This document shows, piece after piece, positions 1-10,674 of a stretch of DNA of 64,000 nucleotides. The notes beneath the pieces were generated by a model that had not been told where the DNA came from, searched no databases, and saw nothing but the letters and a program-made list of their open reading frames with translations. The stretch is from Pseudovibrio sp. JCM 19062. GTDB taxonomy: Bacteria > Pseudomonadota > Alphaproteobacteria > Rhizobiales > Stappiaceae. The first letter of the stretch is position 1. The number at the start of each line of letters is the position of its first letter. The position numbers and the translations under genes are program-made. The stretch is taken from NCBI GenBank assembly GCA_001310715.1, contig BAXV01000015.1, positions 1 to 64,000 on the forward strand. The letters run 5' to 3'.

Positions 1-1036
1 GCCAAATCCTGTTGATTGGCGGTGGCACCACGCGCGTTGGCGACCCAAGCTTCCGCAGTGAAAGCCGACCTCTGCTCGATGACGCGCAGATCTCCCACAA
101 TCTGGCAGGCATCCGCGCAACCGTAGAGCGGCTCTTCGACCTGTCCGAAGGGCAGGGCCAGATCGTCGATAACGCTGAATGGTTGGACGAATTCCGCTTC
201 CTCGAATTCCTGCGGGATTTCGGCACCCACTTCACCGTAAACCGTATGATGACCTTCGACAGCGTCCGCTCCCGCCTTGAAGCACAGCAGCCGCTGTCCG
301 TGCTCGAGTTTTGCTACATGATGCTGCAAGCCGTTGACTTTGTTGAACTCAACCAACGTTTCGGTTGTACCTTACAGATCGGCGGGTCTGATCAATGGGG
401 TAATATCGTCAATGGTGTGGACCTTGGTCGCCGCTCCGGTAGCCAGCTCTTCGGCTTCACCCTGCCTCTGCTGACAACGGCATCCGGCAGCAAAATGGGC
501 AAAACCGCAGAAGGCGCGGTGTGGCTCAACCCGTCCCGCCTCTCCAGCTTCGGCTTCTGGCAGTTCTGGCGCAATGTGGATGATGCAGACGTATCGCGCT
601 TCCTCAAGCTCTTCACCGACTTGCCTCTGGGCGAAATTGATCGCCTCTCCTCCCTGAAAGGCAGGAACTCAACGAGGCCAAGAAGATACTGGCAACGCAG
701 GTCACCGGCATCGTCCACGGACTGTCCGCCGCAGAAGCCGCTCTTCAGCAAGGTGAAGCGCTGTTTGGCGGGCAGGACGACCTGACCCAGCCAACCCACG
801 AGTTGCCACTGGCCCTGCTTGCCAAACCGCTTGGTCTCTTGGACCTTCTGGTAAAGACCGGCTTTGCCACCAGCAACAGCGAAGCCCGCCGCCTCATCCG
901 CGGTGGAGGTGTCCGCCTCAACGCATCCATCGTTCTGGAAGAGACTCGGATGATCTCAGAGGGCGACCTAAAGCCGGGCGAGCGGCTAACGCTTGCGGTC
1001 GGGAAAAGACGAAAGGCACTGGTGGAGTTCGTGTAA
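1..1036 (+). CDS. tyrS: Tyrosyl-tRNA synthetase, 5'-truncated, one frameshift
   Basis: Charges tRNA-Tyr with tyrosine in the cytosol (class I aminoacyl-tRNA synthetase). The window opens inside the catalytic domain: the frame is already open at base 3, and the N-terminal part carrying the HIGH motif lies outside. Visible landmarks are [11 protein letters not shown], the tyrosine-site segment [10 protein letters not shown] and the KMGKT version of KMSKS. The frame is lost near 660 and resumes in another frame, where the C-terminal S4 RNA-binding domain ([16 protein letters not shown]) reads to the stop at 1036. A single indel in the aaaggcagg run accounts for the shift. A terminator follows 12 bases downstream. 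Identity is certain; the break is probably a sequence error, since the gene is essential. Confidence 0.95.
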
Positions 1037-1047
1037 TTGAAATGAGA

Positions 1048-1073
1048 GTGGCCAGCCCCAAGCTGGCCACTTT
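1048..1073 (+). terminator. Hairpin terminator after tyrS
   Basis: GTGGCCAGC, a five-base loop, then GCTGGCCAC followed by TTT. The perfect 9-bp stem lies just after the tyrS stop and faces the convergent unknown gene. Confidence 0.7.
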
Positions 1074-1078
1074 CGTAC

Positions 1079-1845
1079 TTAGGTAAAGCGACGAATTACT
1101 GCTTGGATAAATGCATTCTGACTGGCACGATTCCCGAATGCACCGACAGCGAAATACTGATCATTAGAAATGAGCGGTTGTTTTGCAGCCGTCTCCAGCT
1201 GCGTGAAGTCCGCAACATTTGGCAGAGTTTGAGGCGACGTACCACATAGTTCAAGCTTAGAAAGCAAGTCAGGTAGGGCGCTTCGTAATACTTCCGCAGG
1301 TATATGTTTTTCATGAACACATGCCCAGTGTGTGCTTGATCTGTCTCGCGGCGAGCATCGACCACATGCATTGCTCTATATTGTTGGCCACCTGTAACTT
1401 GCTGGAAGAATATTCCATGTAGCGGTCCATCATTTACATAGTAGAGCCGTCTGTCGGGATTTCCGGGAGGATTGGCGTTCATTTGCTGAATTTGGTTTGT
1501 CGAGATCTTATTCTGGCTGTGTAACTGGTCCACCTGGTCAAGAATCTCGCGTTTAGTCGATCCAAGCACATGAAGTTTGATGTTGTTGTTGTTTTGCCGG
1601 TTATGATCAAAAGTGTTCAGATGATCCCAAGTGCCAGCATACATCCCAACGACACGTGTATGACTTTGCTCTATAAGAAAGCCATCTCTATGCAGCGGGC
1701 GGAATCTTGCAAAAGAACCTTCATCAGTCATGTAATAACAGCTTGGGATTTGGTCTTCCTCAAGTCGATAAGATGCAGTTAAGTCGACAGAACCAAAAAC
1801 CATATTGGCTTTTTTGATAAATGTTATTGGAACTGGTTGTGTCAC
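1079..1845 (-). CDS. Unrecognised protein, about 255 aa, one frameshift
   Basis: I do not recognise this protein. It starts at GTG 1845 behind a good ribosome site (AAGGAG, 6-7 bases upstream). It runs about 190 residues before a probable indel near 1270; in the neighbouring frame it continues with the segment MLSKLELCGTSPQTLP and ends at 1079. There is no signal peptide or membrane segment. Composition is unusual for the window: rich in Asn, Gln, His and Tyr, with an asparagine run in the middle, and more AT-rich than tyrS and ccrM on either side. That suggests acquired DNA, but this is inference. It converges on tyrS and lies downstream of the ccrM terminator, so it probably has its own promoter. 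Confidence 0.65.
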
Positions 1846-1942
1846 AGTGTTTTCTCCTTGTTTTTACAAAGGAGAAGACTGATGTGCAGCATGTTTCGTG
1901 AAATCTCAGGTTATGTAAGTTGTTGCTATCCTTAACCAAATC

Positions 1943-1976
1943 ATAAAAAAGCCCCCACCAATAAAGGCAGGGGCTA
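1943..1976 (-). terminator. Rho-independent terminator downstream of ccrM
   Basis: On the minus strand AGCCCCTGCC, a TTTATT loop, GGTGGGGGCT and a T run. It sits about 80 bases beyond the ccrM stop and separates ccrM from the unknown gene. Confidence 0.8.
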
Positions 1977-2057
1977 AGTCGATATGGATAAGAAGCAGGA
2001 TCTGTGACAAACCCTGTAAACCGTGAGGCGAGGTCGCCGCACGAACTGTTTTGAGCG

Positions 2058-3184
<1,127 letters not shown>

Positions 3185-3510
3185 TGCGACGCAACACCTC
3201 ACGCAATTCATGAGTGCTATGGTTACTCACTATGGTAAACCAGAGGTTAATGGTGGATATCTTTTATTCTTTTAGAATCAACGCTTTATTTACAGATTCG
3301 CATATTCGCCCCGAAGTTAACTCCCATTAACACTTACCCGAGGTTTTCCCTAGGTCAGTGGTTTATGAGGAGTTAAAATGGCGAAATTAGCGGAGCAATA
3401 TATTTTTTTCGAGAGTCAAGGTTTTTTGCTAGTAAAAAGACTCTAGGTAAACCCACAGCGGGGACAGCGGGCAAATCGGTTAATCATTGGGGCAGGTCAG
3501 GAGCGGCAGC
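3185..3510. promoter_or_regulatory. Divergent ccrM / pfpI intergenic region with four GANTC sites
   Basis: GAATC at 3275-3279, GATTC at 3295-3299, GAGTC at 3413-3417 and GACTC at 3439-3443. About 0.7 would be expected by chance in this 169-base stretch. GANTC is the CcrM target. The region is AT-rich and must hold the ccrM promoter on the minus strand. No clear -35/-10 pair was identified. Confidence 0.5.
3378..3446 (+). CDS. Possible 22-aa leader or micro-ORF
   Basis: ATG 3378 is preceded by GAGGAG at a normal distance (GAGGAGTTAAAATG) and reads 22 codons to TAG, giving a hydrophobic/aromatic peptide containing YIFFESQGFLL. It lies 64 bases before the pfpI-like gene. With so many indels in this sequence it could also be the front of a broken longer gene. 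The ribosome site is the main support. Confidence 0.3.
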   Translation: MAKLAEQYIFFESQGFLLVKRL

Positions 3511-4113
3511 ATGAAGACGATTGGGGCAGTGATCTTTGAGGGCTTTGAGCTCCTCGACCTTTATGGCCCGCTGGAGATGTTCGCTCTGGCTGGCAAAGAC
3601 CTTCAGATACAGCTTCTCAGCCATAAGGAAGGCCCGGTAAAAAGCGGTCAGGGACCAACAGCTCTGCCGGATGCAATGCTGACCAACCAGAGTGCCTGCG
3701 ACATCCTATTGGTACCCGGGGGGCCGGGAACGCGGGCACTGGTATCAGAAACTGCCTTACTTGAGTTGATCCGGAAGGCAGCAGGCAGGGCAGAGTTGGT
3801 GCTCAGCGTTTGCACAGGCGCAGCACTTTTGGCAAAGGCAGGCCTGCTTGATGGGCACACAGCCACAACAAACAAATACGCATGGAGCTGGGCCACCTCG
3901 CAGTCAGACAAAGTGCATTGGCGACGCAAAGCGCGCTGGGTTGAGGATGGAAAATTCTTCACCTCATCAGGTGTGTCAGCGGGTATGGATATGAGCCTTG
4001 CCGTGATTGCTCGGCTTTATGGCAGGCAAACAGCAGAAAAAGCAGCACTGTTTGCTGAGTATGTCTGGTCGGATGACCCGGACAATGACCAATTTGCAGA
4101 AGCCTATGGCTGA
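3511..4113 (+). CDS. DJ-1/PfpI family protein (isonitrile-hydratase-like)
   Basis: A 200-residue class I glutamine-amidotransferase-fold protein. The nucleophile elbow is LSVCTGAALLAKAGLLDG, with the Cys that is catalytic in isonitrile hydratases and DJ-1-like proteins. The N-terminal MKTIGAVIFEGFELLDLYGPLEMF is the hallmark of the ThiJ/PfpI transcription-factor-like branch, but no AraC domain follows. Start ATG 3511 was chosen for its AGGAG site 9 bases upstream; an in-frame TTG at 3487 is less likely. The gene is intact and probably monocistronic, with a hairpin after it. Exact substrate unknown. Confidence 0.85.
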   Translation: MKTIGAVIFEGFELLDLYGPLEMFALAGKDLQIQLLSHKEGPVKSGQGPTALPDAMLTNQSACDILLVPGGPGTRALVSETALLELIRKAAGRAELVLSVCTGAALLAKAGLLDGHTATTNKYAWSWATSQSDKVHWRRKARWVEDGKFFTSSGVSAGMDMSLAVIARLYGRQTAEKAALFAEYVWSDDPDNDQFAEAYG

Positions 4114-4125
4114 TTTGAAACGAAA

Positions 4126-4143
4126 GGCGCTCATAGGAGCGCC
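4126..4143 (+). terminator. Hairpin after the PfpI-like gene
   Basis: GGCGCTC, an ATAG loop, GAGCGCC. It has no real T run, so it may act as a weak or bidirectional terminator between convergent genes. Confidence 0.4.
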
Positions 4144-4203
4144 CTCCTGAAACACTCCGAGCGTTGCGAGATCACTCAATGCCCATGCAGTTGGCGTAGA
4201 ACG

Positions 4204-5389
4204 TCACCGTGCTGGCCAGTCAGAGAATACGCCGCTCACCTTCACATCTTTTACAAGCACGTCCAGCAGCTCATAAACACTGCCTTCGTTCGTGATCGCC
4301 TCATTAACGCTGCTGTAGTACCAGCCACCTCCGTCATGCGAAAGCAGGCCAGAGCGCTCCAGCGTCCAGGTGAAAATCTTCAGACCCGCCTCATTGGCTG
4401 CTTCTGCATACGCAGAGGGCACGATATGCCCGTCTTCCAGCGTGACGAGCTTCCACAGAGGAGGGCCGATGTAATTTACGCCCAGCTCTTTCAACTCGGT
4501 CATGGATGGCTCGAAAGTGGCTGGGTTCGAGGTATCAAACCCCTCCGTATTATAGCGGCCATCAAGGAACACCGCCTGCGCACCATACTCTGGCTCGTTC
4601 TCGATCCAGTAAGTACGTAATCCAGAGAGAAGGATTCCGGGAAAACGTCAGAGGGCGGGACTCCCGCGGCTTTGTACTCATCAATCATTTTCTGGGCTAA
4701 ATCATCATGGGTAAAGCCATCAAACGGCATCTCCACCTTCGGTACCTTCAGTTCGGGAACGAACTTGATACCTTGTCCCTTGAACATCTCAATCGTCTGG
4801 GCATGGCTCATCACAGTCCCGCCTGAGCCAGCATCCGCGTATAGGTCCGTGCGCCAGTCCTGCGTGCCTTTCAGATACTCCTCCACCGTCGTTGCAGCCG
4901 GATTAAAGGCATCCATCTTGCCACGCAGGCTTAGGTACTCTGCAAGCGTAATATCGGAGGTTCTGCACTCGGCAGAGGCATCCTCGCCGTCCGAAGCAGC
5001 AGTAAAGGGCTGAATACAGGTATCAGCCAGATCTGAGAGAAGGATATTGGTCGTAAACGCCAGATCATTTTGTTCATGACGGCAAACCAGCTCCTTATCC
5101 TTGGTGAAGGTGACATCACATTCCAGCTTACCCGCCCCCATCAAAGCAGCAGCGCTGAAGGATTCAACCGTATGTTCGGGAAACTGTAGGGGAGCCCACG
5201 GTGCCCAATGGAAAGACTGGAGGGTTTGGCAGGTTCATTGATACAGGCGCGCAGTTGTGCTTTCAGCGGACTGTCGTTCATCTGCTCCACAAGGAAAGCG
5301 GGGCGTGGTCCCAGTTCGGTAGCATTTGCACCAACACTAAGACACGCACTGGCAACAAAGCCAAGCGCGGCAGTACGAATAAAGTGCAT
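4204..5389 (-). CDS. Secreted glycerophosphodiester phosphodiesterase, frameshifted
   Basis: Hydrolyses glycerophosphodiesters to glycerol-3-phosphate and an alcohol, probably in the periplasm: the N-terminus ([20 protein letters not shown], then ANA) is a clean Sec signal peptide. Motifs of the GDPD TIM barrel are SIGHRG (catalytic His), [15 protein letters not shown] (metal-binding Glu and Asp) and CRH. The C-terminal half carries WTLERSG and the ending SDWPAR. Two indels, near 5180 and 4610, split it into three frames; restoring them gives about 395 residues, a little longer than GlpQ. There is a long acidic insert after the first metal site. Upstream is the divergent amn gene. Confidence 0.85.
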
Positions 5390-5627
5390 GAGAAAGGTCC
5401 TCCAGATCGCTGAATGCTTCTGCGCGGTGGTCTCGCAGAATAAGCGGGAGGCCCCAAGTGAAATTACCCCGCAAGAAATTGCAACTCTCTGCGCAAAGTT
5501 AGGGTTGACGTAACGTGAAAATATCCTCAGCCACTAAAAAAAATAATCGAATTTATGTGCACTTTATCTTGACCATGACTTAAATATCCCTCAGATATAT
5601 AGTGACACGAAAGAGGAGAAACCGAAC

Positions 5628-7135
5628 GTGTCGACTATGTCCGATAGCGACGTTGTGATGGAAAACCGTTCCATCCGTACGCCTGAAGCAATTTCCCCAA
5701 AATCCTTTAGCGATGCGGCAGCAGCCGTAGAGCACCTGATCTATCTGTTTGATCGGGCGACCGCTTTCTTGCGTGATAGTTTTAAATCTGCTGCTTCCGA
5801 ATGCATGCCGGAAAACCGCGTCAGGGCATTTTATCCTGAACTGCGGTTTGAAGTTTCCAGTCACATCCGCGTAGACACGCGCCTTTCCTATGGCTTTGTG
5901 GCCCGGCCCGGTAAATACAAAACAACAATCACACGGCCTGATCTGTTCAGAGACTATTTGGAACACCAGATTGAGTTGCTGATCAAAAACCACGGCTTGG
6001 AAGTGGTGATTGCCGAAAGTGATCAACCAATCCCGCTGCACTTCGCGTTTTATGATGGCGCAAACGTGGAAGGGGCAATTCCGTCCTCGGAAGAGCGCCC
6101 ACTGCGCGATGTATTCGACGTGCCTGATCTTGCCGTGATGGATGACGCCATTTCCAATGGCACCTACCGCGCAAAAGACGGGTTCGAGCCGCTGGCCCCC
6201 TTTACGGCGCCGCGCATCGATTACTCGTTGCACCGCTTGCAGCATTATACCGCAACAGCGCCGCGCTACTTCCAGAACTTTGTGCTCTTCACAAACTATC
6301 AGTTTTACATTGATGGCTTCGTGAAAATGGCAAAGGAACTGCTCAACGATCCGAACAGTGGTTACATTGCCTTTGTAGAGCCGGGCAATGTTGTCACCTA
6401 TGCCGGTGATAAGGAGCCGAGTGAAGGTGTAGCTGTATCGCGTCTGCCTCAGATGCCAGCCTATCACTTGCTGCGCGAAGACAGCTCCGGCATCACCATG
6501 GTGAACATCGGTGTAGGCCCGTCCAACGCAAAAACCATTACGGACCACATTGCCGTGCTTCGCCCTCATGCCTGGTTGATGCTGGGTCACTGCGCAGGCT
6601 TGAGAAGCAGTCAGCAGCTTGGTGACTATGTGCTGGCCCACGGCTATGTGCGTGAAGACAAGGTGCTGGACGCGGATCTGCCAACATGGGTGCAATCCCG
6701 CCTCTGGCAGAAATGCAGGTTGCACTGGAAAGCGCTGTTGAAGAAATCACCGGTTACAGCGGTTACGACCTGAAGCGCGTAATGCGAACAGGAACCGTAG
6801 CCTCCATAGACAACCGCAACTGGGAACTGCGCGACCACCGCGAGCCGGGAGAACGGTTCTCCCAGTCCCGTGCAATTGCGCTGGATATGGAATCCGCAAC
6901 CATCGCAGCAAACGGCTTCCGCTTCCGCGTTCCTTATGGAACCTTGCTCTGCGTCTCTGACAAACCACTGCACGGTGAGTTGAAGCTACCGGGCATGGCA
7001 ACGGACTTCTACCGCAAGCAGGTGGATCAGCATCTGGAAATCGGCGTGAGGACCATGGAGATGCTAAGAGAGATGCCACTTGACCGCCTCCACTCTCGAA
7101 AGCTCCGCAGCTTCATGGAAACCGCTTTCCAGTAA
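5628..7135 (+). CDS. amn: AMP nucleosidase, one frameshift
   Basis: Cleaves AMP to adenine and ribose-5-phosphate. The N-terminal AMP-nucleosidase domain covers about the first 170 residues; the C-terminal phosphorylase-like domain includes GVGPSNAKTITDHIAVLRPH, MLGHCAGLR and ALDMESATIAANGFRFRVPYGTLLCVSDKPLHGE, the nucleoside-binding and catalytic region. The start is GTG 5628, nine bases after AGGAG. One indel near 6690 (V-AIPPLAEMQVALE across the join) breaks the frame; the restored length of about 502 residues is normal. TTGACC followed by an AT-rich stretch about 55 bases upstream could be the promoter. A strong terminator follows. Confidence 0.94.
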
Positions 7136-7160
7136 TAGGCGATGACATCAGGAATATAAG

Positions 7161-7186
7161 AAAGCCGGGTTCAGGCCCGGCTTTTT
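7161..7186. terminator. Bidirectional terminator between amn and mutY
   Basis: AAGCCGGG, a six-base loop, CCCGGCTT and TTTT. It is shared by the convergent amn and mutY genes. Confidence 0.8.
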
Positions 7187-7194
7187 GCTGTCTG

Positions 7195-8247
7195 CTATAT
7201 CAATCCACCCGCCTTCAGCGCCTTCTTCATCACCGTTGGTAGAGCTTCCCCTTCAAGCTCATGCTGTTCAGACCACCAATAGCCGTCAGGTTCCACATAG
7301 GTGGCGGGAGCGCGTGCTTGCCAGACGCTCATTTCCAGATGGAAGTGCGTGAAGGTGTGCTTCACATCCTTTTCCGTTCGCACCCAGTCGGCCTGAATTG
7401 GGGCAGCGGTCAGGTCTTCCAGCGCAGCATCATCCGCCCAGTGCGTGGTGATAGGTTCGCTCATACCCGCAAGCAGGCCTTTATCCTCGCGTTTGCGCAG
7501 GAGAATACGGCCCCGCTCATCACTGAGCAGAAACGCCATGCCGCGCCGTGTCGGCTTCACCTTCTTCGGTGCCTTGCGGGGAAGGGTGTCTGCAATGCCT
7601 TGCTTGCGGCCCTCACAAACGTCCATCCACGGACAGATTCCACAGGCGGGAGACTTGGGTGTGCAAACCGTCGCGCCAAGATCCATCATGGCCTGCGCAA
7701 AGTCGCCGGGGCGATCATGGGGCGTCAGCTCCCCCATCAGGGGCTTCACCTCCGCCTTGAGAGCAGGCAGCTCGGTGAGCAGCGCATAGCGACGCGACAG
7801 CACCCGTTCCACATTGCCATCCACCACCGCAGCATGGCGTCCAAAGGCAATGGTGGAGATAGCCGCAGCAGTGTACGGGCCAATGCCGGGGAGCTTCAAA
7901 AGCCGCTCTTCTTCCTCAGGAAAACGCCCATTGTGATGCAATTGGACAAATTGTGCACACTTATACAGATTTCGCGCACGGGAATAATACCCCAGCCCCG
8001 CCCACGCTTTCAGGATGTCCTCTTCCTGCGCATTGGCCATGTCCGCAAGTGTTGGCCATGTCTTTATAAAGAGCTCAAAGTAACTCTTTACCGCCGCTAC
8101 AGTAGTCTGCTGCAACATAATTTCGGAGAGCCAGACATGGTAAGGGTCTGGTTTTGCACCGGAAAGTATATCACTAGGAGCTGTTCGCCATGGTAGTTGG
8201 CGAGAATTTCTGTCATACCAGTAAAGAAGAGCTAGATTATCTTGCAT
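7195..8247 (-). CDS. mutY: A/G-specific adenine glycosylase
   Basis: Removes adenine mispaired with 8-oxoguanine in the GO repair pathway. The helix-hairpin-helix region has LPGIGPYTAAAI (about 119-130) followed by VVDGNVERVLSR with the catalytic Asp143; Glu42 in SEIMLQQT is the second catalytic residue. The iron-sulphur loop has Cys195, 202, 205 and 211 (C-x6-C-x2-C-x5-C). The C-terminal third is the degenerate NUDIX-like domain that reads 8-oxoG. The gene is intact at 350 residues. It heads the conserved alphaproteobacterial block mutY, DUF721, dsbA, smc and is divergent from DUF721. Confidence 0.96.
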   Translation of the reverse strand: MQDNLALLYWYDRNSRQLPWRTAPSDILSGAKPDPYHVWLSEIMLQQTTVAAVKSYFELFIKTWPTLADMANAQEEDILKAWAGLGYYSRARNLYKCAQFVQLHHNGRFPEEEERLLKLPGIGPYTAAAISTIAFGRHAAVVDGNVERVLSRRYALLTELPALKAEVKPLMGELTPHDRPGDFAQAMMDLGATVCTPKSPACGICPWMDVCEGRKQGIADTLPRKAPKKVKPTRRGMAFLLSDERGRILLRKREDKGLLAGMSEPITTHWADDAALEDLTAAPIQADWVRTEKDVKHTFTHFHLEMSVWQARAPATYVEPDGYWWSEQHELEGEALPTVMKKALKAGGLI

Positions 8248-8384
8248 TGTTCTGTGGGTTAACCTTGGTTTTGCTCCCCAAGTAATTGGGGTTCCCTTGG
8301 TAATTCATGGTACCGCGAAAAACGGGACTCAATTAAAACTACTATAAAGCAACGGACATATATGTGCCTTAATCTCATGGCGTG

Positions 8385-8920
8385 ATGAAGACGATGAAAG
8401 CAACTGCGCAAAATCGGGTTTCCAGAAGATCAAACCATCAGCTAAGCGAACTGATCGGTAAGACTATGCACCCTGTTGCGCGTAAGCTGGATTTGCTAGT
8501 GCTGATCTTCTCGCTGCTTGGCCCGAACTTGTCGGCAAGCAGTATCACGGAAAGGTACAGCCCGGTAGACTTATCTGGCCCCGAACCAAAAGCACGGACG
8601 GAGAGCCGGTTGCTGAACCCGCAACTCTTCTTGTTCACACCGATGGTTCCACTGCTTTATTCTTCACCCACGAAGCACCGCAGCTGAGAGATCGCATCAA
8701 TGCCTTTTTAGGCTGGAATGCGGTAGGCCGGATCAAGGTCGTACAGCGTCCTGTTCTGCGGACCAAAAAGACCACACCCAAGCCGCTTCGTGAGTTGTCC
8801 GAGATCGAAAACCGACGCATCGAGCAAAAGGTTGCAGATGTTTCTGATGAGCGATTGAAGAGTGCGCTGGAAAAGCTGGGCAAGTGCATTGTTGCCCGCT
8901 CTCCGGCAGGCAGCACCTGA
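8385..8920 (+). CDS. DUF721 / DciA-like protein, one frameshift
   Basis: After correcting one indel near 8485 this gives about 178 residues. It has an N-terminal DUF721 domain (SELIGKTMHPVARK, then GFASADLLAAWPELVG, QPGRLIWPR, ATLLVHTDGSTALF, LRDRINAFLGWNAVGRIKVVQ) and a Lys/Arg-rich tail. DUF721 contains DciA, the helicase-loading factor of bacteria that lack DnaC/DnaI; the role here is inferred from the family. The place between mutY and dsbA-smc is the usual one in Rhizobiales. GTG 8382 and ATG 8385 are adjacent possible starts. Confidence 0.8.
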
Positions 8921-8954
8921 TCTTCCCATAGTCTTCTACAGAACCTGTGAAAGC

Positions 8955-9440
8955 TTACTGGCTGACCACCAGATCATGGCCCTTTGCAGTATACCCCAGC
9001 AATAAGTCAGGACGTTCCATCAAAAGATAGGCCGTTGTTGTTTCCTGCGCATCACGCAGCTCAATGGTGTCCCCATTCACAGCCCATGCGGTCACGCTGC
9101 TCAACTCTTCATTTGTGCAACCGCTTGTAGCTGCCATTCCGTTAGGAAGGCCACGCGCCGCCGCTGCCGAGGAGGCTTCTGCCACTGTTTTGCTGAAATG
9201 AACGCGACAAGCCGCAGAACTGCCGCCATTTCCTTCGCTCACCACCCACTTTGTAGAGGTCAGAGCGCCAAGGTCAGCTGTGCCAGTATAGATTTCACTA
9301 TATGTCGCAGGTATAGCGGCAGTTTCATTTGCCGCCTGCTGAGTAGTACTAGGTATAGCTTCGACGAAATCTTCAGATACAGAGGCTTGGCAGGCTAACA
9401 GTGGAGTGCTGAGAAGCATTAGTGCAGTCAAGCGCTTCAT
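8955..9440 (-). CDS. Inh/AprI-like protease-inhibitor lipoprotein
   Basis: A 161-residue lipoprotein. The signal peptide ends in the lipobox LLAC with Cys17 as lipidation site. After a Thr/Ala-rich linker comes a beta-barrel segment with the pattern of the Inh/AprI family (KWVVS..GNGGSSAACRVHF, then SGCTNEELSSVTAWAVNGDTIELRDA). The two cysteines are placed to form the family's conserved disulfide. Known members inhibit secreted metalloproteases in the periplasm; whether this one does is unproven. It is inserted, antisense, in the otherwise conserved mutY-DUF721-dsbA-smc block. The gene is intact. Confidence 0.7.
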   Translation of the reverse strand: MKRLTALMLLSTPLLACQASVSEDFVEAIPSTTQQAANETAAIPATYSEIYTGTADLGALTSTKWVVSEGNGGSSAACRVHFSKTVAEASSAAAARGLPNGMAATSGCTNEELSSVTAWAVNGDTIELRDAQETTTAYLLMERPDLLLGYTAKGHDLVVSQ

Positions 9441-9939
9441 GGTATGTCCGTATATCTTGTTTCAGATTTCAATAAATCTTTAATAACTCAATAATGCGGC
9501 AAAAACAAAACAACTCAGAAAATTATTGATGTTTTCCATGCATAAATCCTGTGGGTATGTAATGAACCCAATGATTTAGACTAGGTGTAATTGTCAGGGT
9601 TAGTCAGCTTGGCAAAAGGGGCAGGGCCACCTCGCTTTTCTGGGGCAACTCAATTCTCAGCGGCAGCTTGTCAGAACAGCGACTTAACAATATTTTGTAT
9701 AAGTACGCACTATATACTGTAGCTTCCAACAACTATTTGCCATAATTTCCTGAATACCAATTTCTGCTGGAAATCGAGCTGTGGGCAGGTGCTGGTTTGC
9801 ATGAATGTTCACCAGCTTGTGATCAGAGGTTCCTGGCTCAAAGAGGTTATACTCACTGCTAACCTCTGGCTGCCACTAGCGGATAACCGCGCTGGGTCAG
9901 CAGACAGGGCAACACCGATTAAAACTGGGATAGAAAAAC
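9441..9939. other. AT-rich divergent intergenic region
   Basis: About 500 bases between the Inh-like lipoprotein (minus) and the dsbA-like gene (plus). No credible ORF. A hairpin with arms AGAGGTT and AACCTCT lies around 9828-9866. Promoters for both flanking genes must be here, but I could not assign boxes with confidence. Confidence 0.4.
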
Positions 9940-10581
9940 GTGACACTCTCTCGCCGTAAGTTTCTTGAGCGCACCAGTGCTCTCACTGCTGCCTCTCTTG
10001 CCTTCGCAGCTATGCCGACCGGTGCCTCTGCACAGACCTATACTGACGCACAGTTGAACAAGGTAGGTCCATTGCCAGAACAGGCGATCGGCTCTCCGGA
10101 TGCTCCGGTAACTGTTATCGAATATGCCTCTTTGACCTGTGGCCACTGTGCGAACTTCCACAACACCACTTATAAAGAGCTGAAGAGAGAATACATCGAC
10201 ACTGGCAAAGTGTATTTCATCTTCCGTGAATTCCCACTGGATACAGTCTCGGCAGCTGCCTTTATGCTTGCGCGCTGTGCACCAGAAGACAAATACTTCG
10301 ATATTGTCGACCTGATGTTTGAAGAGCAGCGCAACTGGGCATTCACCAATGACCCCTACAGCGCTTTGTTAAGCATGGGTAAGCAGCTTGGTTTCACGGA
10401 AGATGCTGTGAAAGCTTGCTTGACGAATCAGGAAATACTAGACGGAGTGACGGAAGTTCGTGACTATGGTTCATCAACCTTGGGCGTAGATGCGACACCG
10501 ACATTCTTTATCAATGGTGAGAAAGTAAGCGGGGCACTCTCGTTTGACGAGTTCAAAACGTACGTGGACAAGAATCTGTAA
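9940..10581 (+). CDS. DsbA-family thiol:disulfide oxidoreductase
   Basis: A periplasmic thioredoxin-fold protein of 213 residues. The N-terminus SRRKFLERTSALTAASLAF looks like a Tat-type twin-arginine leader, cleaved near GASA. The active site is C67-G-H-C70 in SLTCGHCANFHN, with the cis-Pro loop VDATPTFFINGEKVSGA near residue 183. CGHC and the helical insert match the DsbA/DsbG-like (Thioredoxin_4) branch rather than classical DsbA. Start GTG 9940. It precedes smc by 93 bases, the standard order in Rhizobiales. It could be a disulfide oxidase or isomerase; no DsbB or DsbD is nearby. Confidence 0.9.
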   Translation: MTLSRRKFLERTSALTAASLAFAAMPTGASAQTYTDAQLNKVGPLPEQAIGSPDAPVTVIEYASLTCGHCANFHNTTYKELKREYIDTGKVYFIFREFPLDTVSAAAFMLARCAPEDKYFDIVDLMFEEQRNWAFTNDPYSALLSMGKQLGFTEDAVKACLTNQEILDGVTEVRDYGSSTLGVDATPTFFINGEKVSGALSFDEFKTYVDKNL

Positions 10582-10674
10582 ACGCAGCGGGCAGCCCTTT
10601 GGGCTGACGAACCTGCTCGCAGATCCATGCGCGTATGAACGCTTACACCCCGTTGTAAGAGTAGGGGGCGCTCA

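Noticed and set aside
5580..6725. Long open frame of 381 codons on the minus strand
   Set aside because: Exactly antisense to amn, with a His/Cys/Arg-rich shadow composition and no RBS or family.
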